This document shows, in pieces, positions 15,590 through 25,656 of a stretch of 48,708 nt of DNA. A model generated the notes under the pieces. That model worked only from the letters and a program-made list of their open reading frames with translations. It was not told the DNA's origin and did not search any database. Position 1 is the first letter of the stretch. Each line of letters starts with the position of its first letter. The stretch spans positions 1-48,708 of the forward strand of contig JABXIK010000059.1 in the NCBI GenBank assembly GCA_013373125.1. Direction: 5' to 3'. The translations under genes were made by a program, and so were the position numbers. The stretch is from Gammaproteobacteria bacterium. GTDB taxonomy: Bacteria > Pseudomonadota > Gammaproteobacteria > Pseudomonadales > Oceanobacteraceae.

Positions 15590-18061
15590 ATGTCGCGCTT
15601 AGCAAAGTTCTACCAGCATTATGTATTAGCTTATCCTGTAAGAGCCCTAATTGTTATGGGGCTCTTTATGCTGATTGTTTTCCAGGGAGCGAGTAACTTT
15701 GAGTTAGATGCCTCTGCTGAATCCTTGGTGCTAGAAAATGACCAAGATTTGGTTAACTATCGTACGGTTTCTGAGCGATTTGGTAGCAGTGAATTTTTAA
15801 TCGTTACTTATACGCCGCCATGGCCTTTATTTTCTGAGGCATCATTAAGCCTTCTTAAACAATTACGCGACGACTTGAAAGAGCTACCGCGCGTAGCATC
15901 AATCTATTCACTATTAGATGTGCCGTTATTAGAAAATCCGCCGGTTCCCGTGACCGACCTTTTGGATAATATTAAAAACCTTGAGCACCCAGAAGTAGAC
16001 GTTGAAGCGGCCAAGCAAGAATTAGCTAATAGTCCGCTGTACAACAATATGCTGTTGAATCTTGAGCACAATACAACGGCAATACAGATTAATCGCCCAT
16101 TCGATCACCGCCATCGAGAATTAACCAAGGCGCGAGAAGCACTTTGGAACAAACAAGAAATTGATCACCTCTCTGTGGATGAGCTTTCTAAGCTTGAGCA
16201 GTTAAACGCATCCATTAAAGAACTCAATGCCAAAAATGCCCAAATCCTGCACCAAGACATTTTAAAGATTCGTGAAGTTCTAAAGCCTTACCAATCACAA
16301 GCTGAGATTTATCTTGGCGGTGTGCCAATGATTGCGGATGATATGATCACTTATGTGGAAAGTGATATGTATACCTTCGGTATGGGGGTGTTCTTATTTT
16401 TAGTGATTACACTGTTATTTATTTTCAGACGCGTACGTTGGGTCATTATTGCTCTTGGCTGTTGTACGTTAACCGTTGCCGTCATGGTGGGGGTGTTAGG
16501 CTTATTTAATTGGCGCGTCACTGTGATTTCGAGCAATTTTGTTAGTTTGCTTTTGATTATGACCATGTCCATGTGTATTCACTTGATTGTGCGTTATCGA
16601 GAGGCACACAGTGAGCACCCAAATGCCACGCAGTATGATTTGATTAAAGAAACCATAGGCCACATGTTTAAACCTTGTTTATACATGGCCTTGACCACCA
16701 TGGTGGCATTCAATTCTTTAATCTTCAGTGGTATTCGCCCAGTGATTGATTTTGGTTGGATGATGGCTACAGGCGTGTTTGTGGCTTTATGTATTGTGTT
16801 CATCCTTTTCCCTGTGTTTGTGCTGCTTGCCGGTAAGGGCACAGAAGCGGCTAACGCGAAAGATCATAGTCCGATTACGGATTTATTCCTGTGGGTGACG
16901 TTAAAGCATGGTCGTAAATTGTTGTCCATGAGCTTGATTTTAACCGTATTGGTTATTGCTGGATTAGCGCAATTAAAAGTAGAAAACAGCTTTATCAGTT
17001 ACTTTAAAGAATCCACAGAGATTCATCAGGGCATGAAAGTAATTGATCAACGACTAGGTGGAACGACACCACTTGAGGTGGTGTTGAATTTTCCAGTAGT
17101 GAGTCAAGAGTGGCAAAGTGAAGAGAATGACGATTTTTTCTTTGATGAAGAAGAAAAAGAAGACCCAACAAAATATTGGTTTACTACGGAAAAAGTCGAT
17201 CGCATTAAAAAGGTTCATGCTTACCTTGATGCACAGCCAGAAATAGGCAAGGTCATTTCACTGGCTACCATGGTGGAGGTGGCAGAAAAAATTAATGGAG
17301 CAGAGCTGGGCAGCTTTGAATTAGCCCTTTTGTATAGCGCCATACCGGATGAATTTAAGTCTATTGTTTTGGACCCGTACGTCTCTCCAGAAGATGGCCA
17401 GGCGCGTATTAGTTTGCGTATTTATGATAGCCAGCCAGATTTACAACGAGCAGAACTGTTAGGCCGTATCGAGCGTGATTTACAGCAAGAGTTAGGGCTT
17501 AAACAAGATGAGTTCATGATAGCGGGCATGATGGTTCTTTATAACAACATGCTACAAAGCTTGTTTACTTCTCAAATTCTAACGTTAGGTGCGGTGTTTG
17601 TGGGTATCATGCTGATGTTTATGCTGTTATTCCGCTCTTGGAAACTCGCATTGATCGCGATTGTGCCAAATTTATTAAGTGCTGGTGTGGTGTTGGCAGT
17701 AATGGGTTGGGCAGGTATTCCATTGGATATGATGACGATTACCATTGCCGCGATCACCATAGGTATCGCAGTAGACGATACCATACATTACATACATCGT
17801 TTTACTGAAGAATTTGCCGTGGTGAAAAACTACCAGAAAGCGGTCGAAAATTGTCACGGCTCAATTGGGAAGGCGGTTTACTATACGTCATTAACGGTTA
17901 TTGTTGGCTTTTCAATTCTAGCGTTATCGAATTTCATTCCAACCATTTACTTTGGACTATTAACAGGGTTAGCCATGCTCATTGCGTTGGTGTTGGTGCT
18001 AACCCTGTTACCGCGTATGTTAATCGTATTTAAGCCTTTTGGCGCTGAACCCAAGCTTTAA
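15590..18061 (+). CDS. MMPL/RND family exporter
   Basis: An 823-residue inner-membrane protein with the two-fold RND layout: one N-terminal helix (about 17-35), a large periplasmic loop, five or so helices (about 255-410), a second helix-loop unit and a last helix block (about 650-815). The second half has GIAVDDTIHYIHRFTEE with the Asp pair of the proton relay; the equivalent first-half stretch MTMSMCIHLIVRYRE has no Asp. The class (HpnN/MmpL-like) moves lipids or hydrophobic compounds; the cargo is unknown. No fusion protein or outer-membrane partner adjoins. It overlaps the convergent DUF885 gene by 32 nt. Confidence 0.88.
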   Translation: MSRLAKFYQHYVLAYPVRALIVMGLFMLIVFQGASNFELDASAESLVLENDQDLVNYRTVSERFGSSEFLIVTYTPPWPLFSEASLSLLKQLRDDLKELPRVASIYSLLDVPLLENPPVPVTDLLDNIKNLEHPEVDVEAAKQELANSPLYNNMLLNLEHNTTAIQINRPFDHRHRELTKAREALWNKQEIDHLSVDELSKLEQLNASIKELNAKNAQILHQDILKIREVLKPYQSQAEIYLGGVPMIADDMITYVESDMYTFGMGVFLFLVITLLFIFRRVRWVIIALGCCTLTVAVMVGVLGLFNWRVTVISSNFVSLLLIMTMSMCIHLIVRYREAHSEHPNATQYDLIKETIGHMFKPCLYMALTTMVAFNSLIFSGIRPVIDFGWMMATGVFVALCIVFILFPVFVLLAGKGTEAANAKDHSPITDLFLWVTLKHGRKLLSMSLILTVLVIAGLAQLKVENSFISYFKESTEIHQGMKVIDQRLGGTTPLEVVLNFPVVSQEWQSEENDDFFFDEEEKEDPTKYWFTTEKVDRIKKVHAYLDAQPEIGKVISLATMVEVAEKINGAELGSFELALLYSAIPDEFKSIVLDPYVSPEDGQARISLRIYDSQPDLQRAELLGRIERDLQQELGLKQDEFMIAGMMVLYNNMLQSLFTSQILTLGAVFVGIMLMFMLLFRSWKLALIAIVPNLLSAGVVLAVMGWAGIPLDMMTITIAAITIGIAVDDTIHYIHRFTEEFAVVKNYQKAVENCHGSIGKAVYYTSLTVIVGFSILALSNFIPTIYFGLLTGLAMLIALVLVLTLLPRMLIVFKPFGAEPKL

Positions 18062-19859
18062 CTTCTTTTTCTAGAAGTGAAAGGGGTAGCGGGCCAAGTT
18101 GCAAAATAAAGGTGTGGTAGTTAGCTAAATTAAATTTTCGTCCAAGTTCTTCTTGGGCGAATTGTTTTAATTCTAAGAATTTTAATTGGCCTACTTTATA
18201 TGCTGTGGCTTGTCCTGGCATCACTAAATAACGCTTGATGGCGTTTAAAGAGTCTTCTCTTGAAAATGGGGTGTTGGCCAATCTGAAGGCCAATGCTTTT
18301 TCAATATCCCATCCGTAATAGTGCAAACCGGTATCAATCACTAAACGATTGGCGCGCCATAATTCCATTAATAAGCGACCATATTCATTCCAAGGGTCTT
18401 GATAGGCACCTAATTCTTTCGCTAATGCTTCAGCATATAATCCCCAGCCTTCACTGTAAGCGGTGAAGTGATTGTGGCGTCTAAACTCTGGAATGGACTG
18501 GCTTTGCTGGGCAAAAATGGTTTGTAAGTGATGTCCAGGAATGGTCTCGTGATACGCAAGGGCTTCGAATTGAAATGCCGGCATTTCGTTGAGTTTTGAG
18601 CCATTCATGTAATAGCGACCAGGACGCTTACCATCGTCACTTGGGCTTTGATAAAACGCCACAGGAGCGCTGGATTCTCTATACGCTTCCACTTCCAATA
18701 CTTCCATGGGAATGTTTGGAATGTCATTAAATGCTTTTCCTAATTGAGCATTCATGGATTTGATATAGGCTTTTGATTGCGCAATTGCTTGCTGGTTGTT
18801 GCGGAAATACAAATCTTTATCGTTACGTGTTTTTTCAAATAACGCTTCGATGGAACTTTGACCGAGCTTAGGCAGCAGTGCTTCGATCTCTGCTTTAATG
18901 CGTGCAATTTCATTCAAACCCAGTTGATGAATTTGTTCGGCATTTAAATCGGTGGTGGTGATTTCTTGTAAACGTAAATTGTAATAAGCCTGACCATTTT
19001 CAAATTGGTGCAATCCTGTATCGGCTGAAGCTAGTGCTTTTTGCTCTTTAAGGTGCTTAATCAGTTTGCTGTAAGCAGGTTTGTAGTATTTTTTAAGGTA
19101 GTACTCAAGACGGTCTTTCAGTATTTTTGCGCTGGAGTCGTATAGACCTAAGGGTGCGAGCTTGCTTAAAAAATCACTCCAGATGATGTTGTGAATTTTG
19201 CTGCGCTCAATTGGGTAGCCAGTGATAAATGACTCGCATGCTTCAATGACCGAATCATAAGCGAAACTCGGAGGGCGAATGCCTTGGGCTTCACGAAGTT
19301 TTAGTTGAATGATTAATTCGTCAATTAACTCCGCGACACCTTTGACTCGATTGGTGTAGTGACGTGCATCTTCAATGTTTTCCACTTGATGAATGTTCAT
19401 CAAAAAATGGGGGATTTCGCTGTGTAAACCGAACATCTGGTTAACAGGAAAGTTCAATAAACGGAAAGGGTAGTGATCCACATCTTGCTGTAATTGGTCT
19501 TTTAGCAATTGAATGCTTAATGCTAAGTTTTCATCTATTGCGGCAAGGTTAATATTTTGTGCGCGTAGCAACAGCTCTTTCTCTTGCTCGAATTGTTCTT
19601 TCTGGTAAGCCTCGGAAATATCATCCCATTTAGAATAATTCGTTTTAAGTCCGCGATAGGCTTGCAGCATTGGGCTACTGGCTAACTCCCAGTGGCTGTA
19701 GTCGTCGATCAAGCTCTGGGCGGCTTGTTGTTCTTGTTGGCGCTGCTCTGTCGTTATAACAGGTGTTGCCTGAGTGGGTGTCTGATTGAGCACTTGGCAA
19801 CCCGAGGCACTTAAAATGGCAGTGAATAGGAGGCTGGCTTGTAAACTAGGGTGTCGCAT
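18030..19859 (-). CDS. DUF885 family lipoprotein, putative zinc peptidase
   Basis: 609 residues. The N terminus is a lipoprotein signal with ILSASGC (Cys21). The C-terminal half carries HETIPGHH, the HExxxxHH-type metal-binding signature of DUF885, and further family blocks (GWGLYAEAL, LVIDTGLHYYGW, MPGQATAYKVGQ). A periplasmic metallopeptidase or carboxypeptidase-like activity is inferred from the motif. The gene is 1 nt from the end of tapT on the same strand, so they are probably co-transcribed; its 3' end overlaps the exporter gene tail-to-tail. Confidence 0.88.
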   Translation of the reverse strand: MRHPSLQASLLFTAILSASGCQVLNQTPTQATPVITTEQRQQEQQAAQSLIDDYSHWELASSPMLQAYRGLKTNYSKWDDISEAYQKEQFEQEKELLLRAQNINLAAIDENLALSIQLLKDQLQQDVDHYPFRLLNFPVNQMFGLHSEIPHFLMNIHQVENIEDARHYTNRVKGVAELIDELIIQLKLREAQGIRPPSFAYDSVIEACESFITGYPIERSKIHNIIWSDFLSKLAPLGLYDSSAKILKDRLEYYLKKYYKPAYSKLIKHLKEQKALASADTGLHQFENGQAYYNLRLQEITTTDLNAEQIHQLGLNEIARIKAEIEALLPKLGQSSIEALFEKTRNDKDLYFRNNQQAIAQSKAYIKSMNAQLGKAFNDIPNIPMEVLEVEAYRESSAPVAFYQSPSDDGKRPGRYYMNGSKLNEMPAFQFEALAYHETIPGHHLQTIFAQQSQSIPEFRRHNHFTAYSEGWGLYAEALAKELGAYQDPWNEYGRLLMELWRANRLVIDTGLHYYGWDIEKALAFRLANTPFSREDSLNAIKRYLVMPGQATAYKVGQLKFLELKQFAQEELGRKFNLANYHTFILQLGPLPLSLLEKEVKAWVQRQKA

Positions 19860-19860
19860 T

Positions 19861-20496
19861 TTATTTAAATAATCCGGCTTGTCTGGCCTTTAAGTAGGCA
19901 GTTTGAAACGTTTGCAAAAAGTTTAACAGTTCTTGACCACAATTCCTTTGATTCTGTTCAATTAACCAATAGGCTAAGCTTTCTAATGTGCTCAAGCCTT
20001 GGTCTTGCTGATTGCGTCGTAATTGATACTGGCTTTGGATGCTACCTAGACTCACCCTAGGCAGGTTTTTTAGCCAAGGGCTTTGACGTAACATTTTTTG
20101 AGATTGCTGCCAGGTCGCATCGATAATCAGTAAACCTTTAGTGGACTGGGAGGTCTGAGGTTGGGCTTGATATTGAATGCTTGCGTCAGTGTTTGTTTCA
20201 AGCTCATCTGCGGGATATAACAGCGCATAATTGGAAAATGCATTTTCCTGTTGAGTGTTTTTTAATCGATGCCATGTGGCACTTTGGATGTCGGTTGTGG
20301 ATTTAAGTAATCGCCCCGTATTGCTGCGCTTATGCAACTCATTTGGATGAAACAGCAGTGCACAAGGCTGTGGTAATGTAATATTAGGTGCCCATTGGCA
20401 AATACAGTGGGCCATTGGTAGGGTACAGTGTATACAATCAAGTTGGGTCACGTTAAAAACCGATTTACTCAGGTGTGGATTAAGGGAGCAAGTCAT
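19861..20496 (-). CDS. tapT: tRNA-uridine aminocarboxypropyltransferase (DTW domain)
   Basis: A DTW-domain enzyme that adds the 3-amino-3-carboxypropyl group of SAM to U47 of tRNA (E. coli TapT/YfiP). A CxxC pair opens the domain (CIHCTLPMAHCIC, about 22-34), SNTGRLL follows, and the name motif reads DATWQQSQKMLRQSPWL; SQYQLRRNQQ and STLESLAYWL are also family blocks. About 211 residues. The start is uncertain: ATG 20496, GTG 20499 or an internal GTG. ATG 20496 faces the divergent ATG at 20500 with only 3 nt between them. Confidence 0.88.
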   Translation of the reverse strand: MTCSLNPHLSKSVFNVTQLDCIHCTLPMAHCICQWAPNITLPQPCALLFHPNELHKRSNTGRLLKSTTDIQSATWHRLKNTQQENAFSNYALLYPADELETNTDASIQYQAQPQTSQSTKGLLIIDATWQQSQKMLRQSPWLKNLPRVSLGSIQSQYQLRRNQQDQGLSTLESLAYWLIEQNQRNCGQELLNFLQTFQTAYLKARQAGLFK

Positions 20497-20499
20497 CAC

Positions 20500-21360
20500 A
20501 TGTTAACAAAAATTGTTCAGGGCTTAGCATTATTTCTGTGTATACAAGGGGCATTGGCCATTGAGCCAATAAACGGCAGTACAGAGAAAGATACCGGTGT
20601 AAGGCAAGACAAGGACTACTGGCTTATCCTAGGAGCCATTCAGCGTATTAGTACGAATATTAAACCCGAAGCCGACGTTCGCTTGTCTGCAAAAATTCAA
20701 CATTGGCTTTGGCAATTGCCAGTGGGCCATTCCAGTGATGAAGCATTTCGTACTTTAAAAGATCAGTTGAGTAAAAATACCGCTACATTGTTTCAGTGTC
20801 AGGGGCGTAGCTGTGGTTTGAGTAATGACTTTGCCAACCAAGTTTTTGGTCAATCTATTTTATATGGGCGCGATAGTGATCAGTATTATTGGGTGGGTTT
20901 AACCGATGAAAAACGCCCAGTTGTTTGGCTGGTTTATACCTCTGAGCGCAGCGCTAAACGAGTTTATGCGTATGTTGAAAAAATTCAGCTGGATAAAAAC
21001 CAAATTGAAAAGCTGGATGGCTTTGTTCAAAAAGGCCAAGAACAAACCTTGTTTGAGCAAGGCTATATCACGCTTACAAAACTCGGTGGTGAAGCGCATT
21101 TACGCGATGCACAAGTGAACTGGATTAAACAATTGCTATTGGATTATCCTGCTAAGAAATTTGCCTTAGTGGTGCATCGTTATGGTGGTTTAGAGGATCA
21201 GCGTTTAATTGAACGCACGCAAACTGAAGCCAATGGGTTGCTGGATCAAGTGGCCAATGCCGGTGGGTTTATTAAAAATTTGTATGCCCATGGTGCAGGC
21301 GCGGTAATGCCAAGAAAAGATATGTCGGACCGAATTGAATTGGTAGAGCTTAAAAAATAA
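20500..21360 (+). CDS. DUF4892 domain-containing periplasmic protein
   Basis: 286 residues with signal peptide MLTKIVQGLALFLCIQGALA. The mature protein has the DUF4892 pattern: a KDYWLILGAIQRI block near the N terminus, a middle with WVGLTDEKRPVVWLVYTS, and a C-terminal OmpA-like stretch (FALVVHRYGGLEDQRLIERTQTEA). A peptidoglycan-contacting role is only suggested by that stretch. ATG 20500 is chosen because the signal peptide begins there and AGGGAG lies 11 nt upstream. Its stop overlaps the next start (TAATG). Confidence 0.82.
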   Translation: MLTKIVQGLALFLCIQGALAIEPINGSTEKDTGVRQDKDYWLILGAIQRISTNIKPEADVRLSAKIQHWLWQLPVGHSSDEAFRTLKDQLSKNTATLFQCQGRSCGLSNDFANQVFGQSILYGRDSDQYYWVGLTDEKRPVVWLVYTSERSAKRVYAYVEKIQLDKNQIEKLDGFVQKGQEQTLFEQGYITLTKLGGEAHLRDAQVNWIKQLLLDYPAKKFALVVHRYGGLEDQRLIERTQTEANGLLDQVANAGGFIKNLYAHGAGAVMPRKDMSDRIELVELKK

Positions 21361-22289
21361 TGAAGTCGATTTCCCTTGTATTAGGCAGTGGTGGTGCCCG
21401 CGGATATGCTCATATTGGCGTTATTCGCGCAGTGCTTGAACGTGGTTATGACATTAAAAGCGTCGCCGGTTGTTCAATGGGGGCCGTGGTTGGCGGCTTT
21501 TATGCCGCGGGTAAGTTGGATGAATATGAAGAGTGGACCCGTTCCCTAAGCTATTTAGACGTGCTAAAGCTGGTTGATATTAGCTTGTTGAGTAATGGTG
21601 CTATTCGTGGCGACAAGCTGTTTAATCGCCTATCGCAAATGCTTAATGGCATTCAAATTCAGGATTTAGCAATACCATTTACGGCTGTGGCCACGGATCT
21701 CACTAATCAAAAGGAGATTTGGTTTACCCAAGGCTCATTAGAAGAATCCTTAAGGGCCTCCAGTGCCATTCCATCTTTGTTGATGCCGGTTGTAAAAGAC
21801 AAACGTATTCTTGTGGACGGTGCTGTGTTGAATCCGTTACCGATTACGCCCGTGGTTGGCAGTCACGCGGATGCTATTTTTGCGGTGGATTTAAGTGCGG
21901 ATGTGCCTATGCCCGGAGGCAAGGTGCAAGAAGACGCAGAGATGGAAGCAGCCCACGAGCAAGATAAATTAAATTGGTTTACTCAGATGAAGCACAAAAC
22001 CCTCAAGTGGTTGGAGCGAAATGACGACGATGAAACCGAAAAAGCCCTGACCGCAAACCTAGGTAAACTTGGGGTGGTGTATCAGATGTTTGATACCATG
22101 CAGGCATCATTAATACAGTACAAAATTGCCGGTTATCGACCGGATTTGTTGATCCGTATTCCTAAAGATTCCATTCGCTTTTATGAGTTCTACCGTGCTG
22201 AAGAGCAAATCCAATTAGGCTATGACATTGCGTGTCGTGCCCTAGAAGGGTTTGAGCGTGGTGAGGCGAATACTTATGGTCAGCTTTAA
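21360..22289 (+). CDS. patatin-like phospholipase (RssA-like)
   Basis: A 309-residue patatin-fold acyl hydrolase. Oxyanion-hole motif GSGGARG is at 9-15, nucleophile Ser39 is in GCSMG, and the catalytic Asp is in LVDGAVLNPLP (about 153). This resembles E. coli RssA in length and layout, with an extra acidic C-terminal part (about 190-235). There is no signal peptide, so it is cytoplasmic or membrane-associated. It is translationally coupled to the DUF4892 gene; the substrate is unknown. Confidence 0.9.
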   Translation: MKSISLVLGSGGARGYAHIGVIRAVLERGYDIKSVAGCSMGAVVGGFYAAGKLDEYEEWTRSLSYLDVLKLVDISLLSNGAIRGDKLFNRLSQMLNGIQIQDLAIPFTAVATDLTNQKEIWFTQGSLEESLRASSAIPSLLMPVVKDKRILVDGAVLNPLPITPVVGSHADAIFAVDLSADVPMPGGKVQEDAEMEAAHEQDKLNWFTQMKHKTLKWLERNDDDETEKALTANLGKLGVVYQMFDTMQASLIQYKIAGYRPDLLIRIPKDSIRFYEFYRAEEQIQLGYDIACRALEGFERGEANTYGQL

Positions 22290-22348
22290 GTTGGGCCCGC
22301 AGCGTAAGCTTTGCTAGAATCCGCTCACTTTTAATATCGAGATGCCTT

Positions 22349-23269
22349 GTGAAAGATGAGATGCAACAGGCTGTGGAGCAATTACACAGCATCATAGATT
22401 GGGTTCGGTTTGCGGCCAGTCAATTTGAACGCTCAGGCGTGTATTATGGCCATGGGACGGATAACCCTTGGGATGAGGCTCTGTTATTGGTGACAGCAAG
22501 CTTGCAAATGCCATTTGATATTACGGAGCAGCAAGCCGGTTGCCGTTTGATTGATGCCGAAAAGCAACTCTTGGCCCAACGTATTGAACAGCGCATATCC
22601 GAGCGTATTCCTGTTGCGTATCTTATCAATGAAGCTTGGTTTTGCGGCATGCCATTCTATGTGGATGAACGTGTATTGGTGCCGCGCTCCCCTTTAGCTG
22701 AAATCATTCAAAATCGGGTGTCGCCGTGGATGGACGGCAAAGAGCCTGAGCGTATTTTGGATTTATGTTGTGGTAGCGGTTGTATTGGTATTGCCTCGTT
22801 ACAAGCCTTCCCTGATGCGCAGTTAGACCTTGCTGATCTCAGTCGCGATGCCTTGGATGTGGCGGAAATTAACATCGAACGTCACCAGCTATATGATCAA
22901 GTGGCGGCGATTGAGTCGGATTTATTCGCCAATCTGCAGCCGGGTTATGATCTGATCCTATCTAACCCTCCGTATGTGGATGCAGAAGATTTAGCCGATA
23001 TGCCAGATGAATATCACCATGAGCCGGCCATGGGGCTGGGCAGTGGGGATGATGGCTTGGATATTACCCGTCAAATCTTGGCTAAAGCCTGTGATTATCT
23101 GAACCCAGAAGGGGTGCTGGTGGTAGAAGTGGGTAACTCTTGGATCAACCTAGAAGCCGCTTTCCCAGAAGTGCCATTCACCTGGGTGGAATTTGAACAA
23201 GGTGGCGATGGGGTATTTGTCTTCACTCGAGAACAACTGGCCGCGCATCAACACCACTTCCGTGTATAA
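22349..23269 (+). CDS. prmB: 50S ribosomal protein L3 glutamine methyltransferase PrmB
   Basis: A SAM-dependent methyltransferase that modifies a Gln of ribosomal protein L3. 306 residues aligning with E. coli PrmB: GHGTDNPWDEA (35-45), AYLINEAWFCG (90-100), VLVPRSPLAE (109-118), the SAM loop DLCCGSGCIGIA (138-149) and catalytic NPPY (206-209). The start is GTG 22349; an in-frame ATG at 22361 is possible. It directly precedes aroC, the order seen in Pseudomonas. Confidence 0.95.
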   Translation: MKDEMQQAVEQLHSIIDWVRFAASQFERSGVYYGHGTDNPWDEALLLVTASLQMPFDITEQQAGCRLIDAEKQLLAQRIEQRISERIPVAYLINEAWFCGMPFYVDERVLVPRSPLAEIIQNRVSPWMDGKEPERILDLCCGSGCIGIASLQAFPDAQLDLADLSRDALDVAEINIERHQLYDQVAAIESDLFANLQPGYDLILSNPPYVDAEDLADMPDEYHHEPAMGLGSGDDGLDITRQILAKACDYLNPEGVLVVEVGNSWINLEAAFPEVPFTWVEFEQGGDGVFVFTREQLAAHQHHFRV

Positions 23270-23304
23270 TGTGCGCAATTTTTCGTTAATTAAGCAGTTT
23301 ACAT

Positions 23305-24399
23305 ATGTCTGGTAATACATTCGGTAAATTATTCACTGTGACCACCTTTGGTGAGAGTCACGGCTTGGCCTTAGGCTGTATTCTTGATGGTTGTCCTCCT
23401 GGCATTGAAATCTCAGAAGAAGAGATTCAAGTTGAGCTGGACTTGCGTAAGCCGGGTACCTCTCGTTTTACCACCCAGCGCCGTGAGCCGGATCAGGTAA
23501 AAATTCTATCCGGTGTGTTTGAAGGTAAGACCACGGGTACGCCAATTGGCATGTTGATCGAGAACACGGATCAGCGCTCGAAAGACTATGGCGATATTTC
23601 GCAGAAATTCCGCCCATCCCATGCCGATTATGGATACACACAAAAATATGGATTCCGCGATTACCGTGGTGGTGGCCGCTCCAGCGCCCGAGAAACCGCC
23701 ATGCGTGTGGCTGCTGGTGCCATTGCTAAGAAATTCCTAGCCTCTAAAGGCATTGAAGTGCGTGGTTATTTGTCCCAGCTTGGCCCTGTTAAAGCGGAGA
23801 AATTCGAATGGGAACAAGTGCGTCAAAACCCGTTTTTCTGCCCAGATGCGGATAAAGTGCCGGAAATGGAAGCTTACATGAACGCCTTGCGTAAAGAGGG
23901 TGATTCCATTGGTGCCAAGATCTCGGTTGTAGCCTCCGGTGTCAAACCTGGATTGGGCGAGCCTATCTTTGATCGCTTAGATGCGGATTTGGCCCATGCA
24001 CTTATGAGCATCAATGCGGTTAAAGGCGTAGAAATTGGCGACGGCTTTGATGTGGTTGAGCAAAAAGGTTCTGAACATCGCGATGAAATGACGCCACAAG
24101 GTTTCTTATCTAACCACTCAGGTGGAGTGATTGGTGGTATCAGCTCTGGGCAAGACATTGTGGCGCACATTGCATTGAAACCCACTTCCAGTATTACGGT
24201 TCCAGGGCAAACCATTGATGTGAATGGCGAGTCCACTGATTTAATCACGAAAGGTCGTCACGATCCTTGCGTGGGTATTCGTGCCACGCCCATTGCAGAA
24301 GCCATGATGGCGATTGTGTTGGCGGACCATTATTTACGTCATCGCGGACAAAATGCGGATGTAATCTGCACCACACCGGTTATTCCTTCGCAGGCATAA
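23305..24399 (+). CDS. aroC: chorismate synthase
   Basis: The last shikimate-pathway enzyme; it converts EPSP to chorismate using reduced FMN. 364 residues, full length, with family signatures GESHG near the N terminus (about 13-17), [27 protein letters not shown] (about 105-132) and GGISSGQ (about 275-281). The upstream gap to prmB is only 35 nt and no strong ribosome binding site is visible. It ends at its own terminator. Confidence 0.98.
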   Translation: MSGNTFGKLFTVTTFGESHGLALGCILDGCPPGIEISEEEIQVELDLRKPGTSRFTTQRREPDQVKILSGVFEGKTTGTPIGMLIENTDQRSKDYGDISQKFRPSHADYGYTQKYGFRDYRGGGRSSARETAMRVAAGAIAKKFLASKGIEVRGYLSQLGPVKAEKFEWEQVRQNPFFCPDADKVPEMEAYMNALRKEGDSIGAKISVVASGVKPGLGEPIFDRLDADLAHALMSINAVKGVEIGDGFDVVEQKGSEHRDEMTPQGFLSNHSGGVIGGISSGQDIVAHIALKPTSSITVPGQTIDVNGESTDLITKGRHDPCVGIRATPIAEAMMAIVLADHYLRHRGQNADVICTTPVIPSQA

Positions 24400-24412
24400 C
24401 CCAAAACATAAG

Positions 24413-24440
24413 ACGCCCAATTTATATTGGGCGTTTTTTT
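24413..24440 (+). terminator. intrinsic terminator after aroC
   Basis: An 8-bp stem ACGCCCAA/TTGGGCGT (24413-24420/24427-24434) with six more Ts after it. Confidence 0.92.
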
Positions 24441-24483
24441 ATGGCCTTTGATTCCCATAGCATAGGTACACAAAGCGTTTTTT

Positions 24484-25656
24484 ATGTCTGAACATAATGC
24501 TTTGCCTTACTGGCGACTCTCTTCCTTTTATTTTTTCTATTTTGCTCTTTTAGGCTGCATCTCCCCTTATTGGGGTTTATTCCTCGACGATAAAGGTTTT
24601 AGCGCTCAAGAAATTGGCGAGCTAATGGCGCTGTTTGGATTGGTGCGCATTTTAGCGCCCAATGTCTGGGGTGCGTTAGGGGATTACACAGGCAAACGCA
24701 TGGCGTTATTGCGTTTAGGTTGTGGTGTCTGCTTTTGCGTATTCCTGAATATTTTTTGGGTGAGTTCATTCTTTTGGATGGCCGCCATCATGATTGGCTA
24801 CGGTTTTTTCTGGGCGGCGGTGTTACCGCAATTCGAAGTGGTGACGCTGAATTATTTAAAAGGGCAAACAGATCATTACTCCAAAATTCGCATCTGGGGC
24901 TCCATCGGTTTTATTGTTTTGGTGGCGATTCTTGGCTGGGTGTTTGATTTTATCAGTGTGAAATATTTACCCATCTTCATGCTGGCGTTATTACTGGCCA
25001 TTTTCATTAGTAGTACCACAGTAAAGGGCAGTGAATCCGTACACGAACACGAAACCACGCAAGGCTTTTTAGCGTTATTGTTTCGCCCTACGGTGTTGGC
25101 GTTTTTGCTGGCGGCTTTTTTAAATCAAGTGAGTCATGGTGCGTATTACACCTTCTTCAGTTTGTATTTGGAGCAAGCCGGCTACACCAACAGCATGATT
25201 GGACTGCTGTGGGCCATTGGGGTGTTAGCCGAAGTGGGCATCTTTTTAATCGTGCACAAAATTTTTGCCAAGGTCGACCATAAAACCGTATTGGTTTTAA
25301 GTTTGTTACTGGGTGGTTTGCGCTGGTTAATGACGGCTCATTTTGTTGATACCCTTTGGGTGTTAATGCTCATGCAGTTGTTGCATGCGGTGACGTTTGG
25401 CGCCATGCATTCTGTGGCTATGCATTACATTCACTTGTACTTTAAAGGCAAACATCAAGGGCAGGGTCAAGCATTTTTTTCCAGTTTCACATATGGGGCA
25501 GGTGGGGCGTTAGGCGCGTATGTTTCCGGTTGGGTTTGGCAAGATGATTTAGGCGTGACCATGTTTGAATGGGCGGGTTACAGTGCTTTGTTTGGGGCGT
25601 TAATTGCTTGGCTATGGGTAATGCAGGGTGATCGTTCGGTAAGGTTTTCTGGTTGA
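24484..25656 (+). CDS. MFS transporter, HcaT-like
   Basis: A 390-residue 12-helix major facilitator of the MFS_1-like class (3-phenylpropionate transporter HcaT and relatives). The N terminus YWRLSSFYFFYFALLGCISPYWGLF is typical, as are LALFGLVRILAP-like and GIWGSIGF-like blocks. The substrate cannot be inferred. The order prmB-aroC-MFS is the same as Pseudomonas PA1678-PA1682 (recalled), so the gene belongs to the conserved backbone. It marks the left border of the accessory region. Confidence 0.85.
   Translation: MSEHNALPYWRLSSFYFFYFALLGCISPYWGLFLDDKGFSAQEIGELMALFGLVRILAPNVWGALGDYTGKRMALLRLGCGVCFCVFLNIFWVSSFFWMAAIMIGYGFFWAAVLPQFEVVTLNYLKGQTDHYSKIRIWGSIGFIVLVAILGWVFDFISVKYLPIFMLALLLAIFISSTTVKGSESVHEHETTQGFLALLFRPTVLAFLLAAFLNQVSHGAYYTFFSLYLEQAGYTNSMIGLLWAIGVLAEVGIFLIVHKIFAKVDHKTVLVLSLLLGGLRWLMTAHFVDTLWVLMLMQLLHAVTFGAMHSVAMHYIHLYFKGKHQGQGQAFFSSFTYGAGGALGAYVSGWVWQDDLGVTMFEWAGYSALFGALIAWLWVMQGDRSVRFSG

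Noticed and set aside
18030..18061. 32-nt tail-to-tail overlap of the exporter and DUF885 genes as a sign of a wrong stop.
   Set aside because: Both C termini read normally; short convergent overlaps are common.
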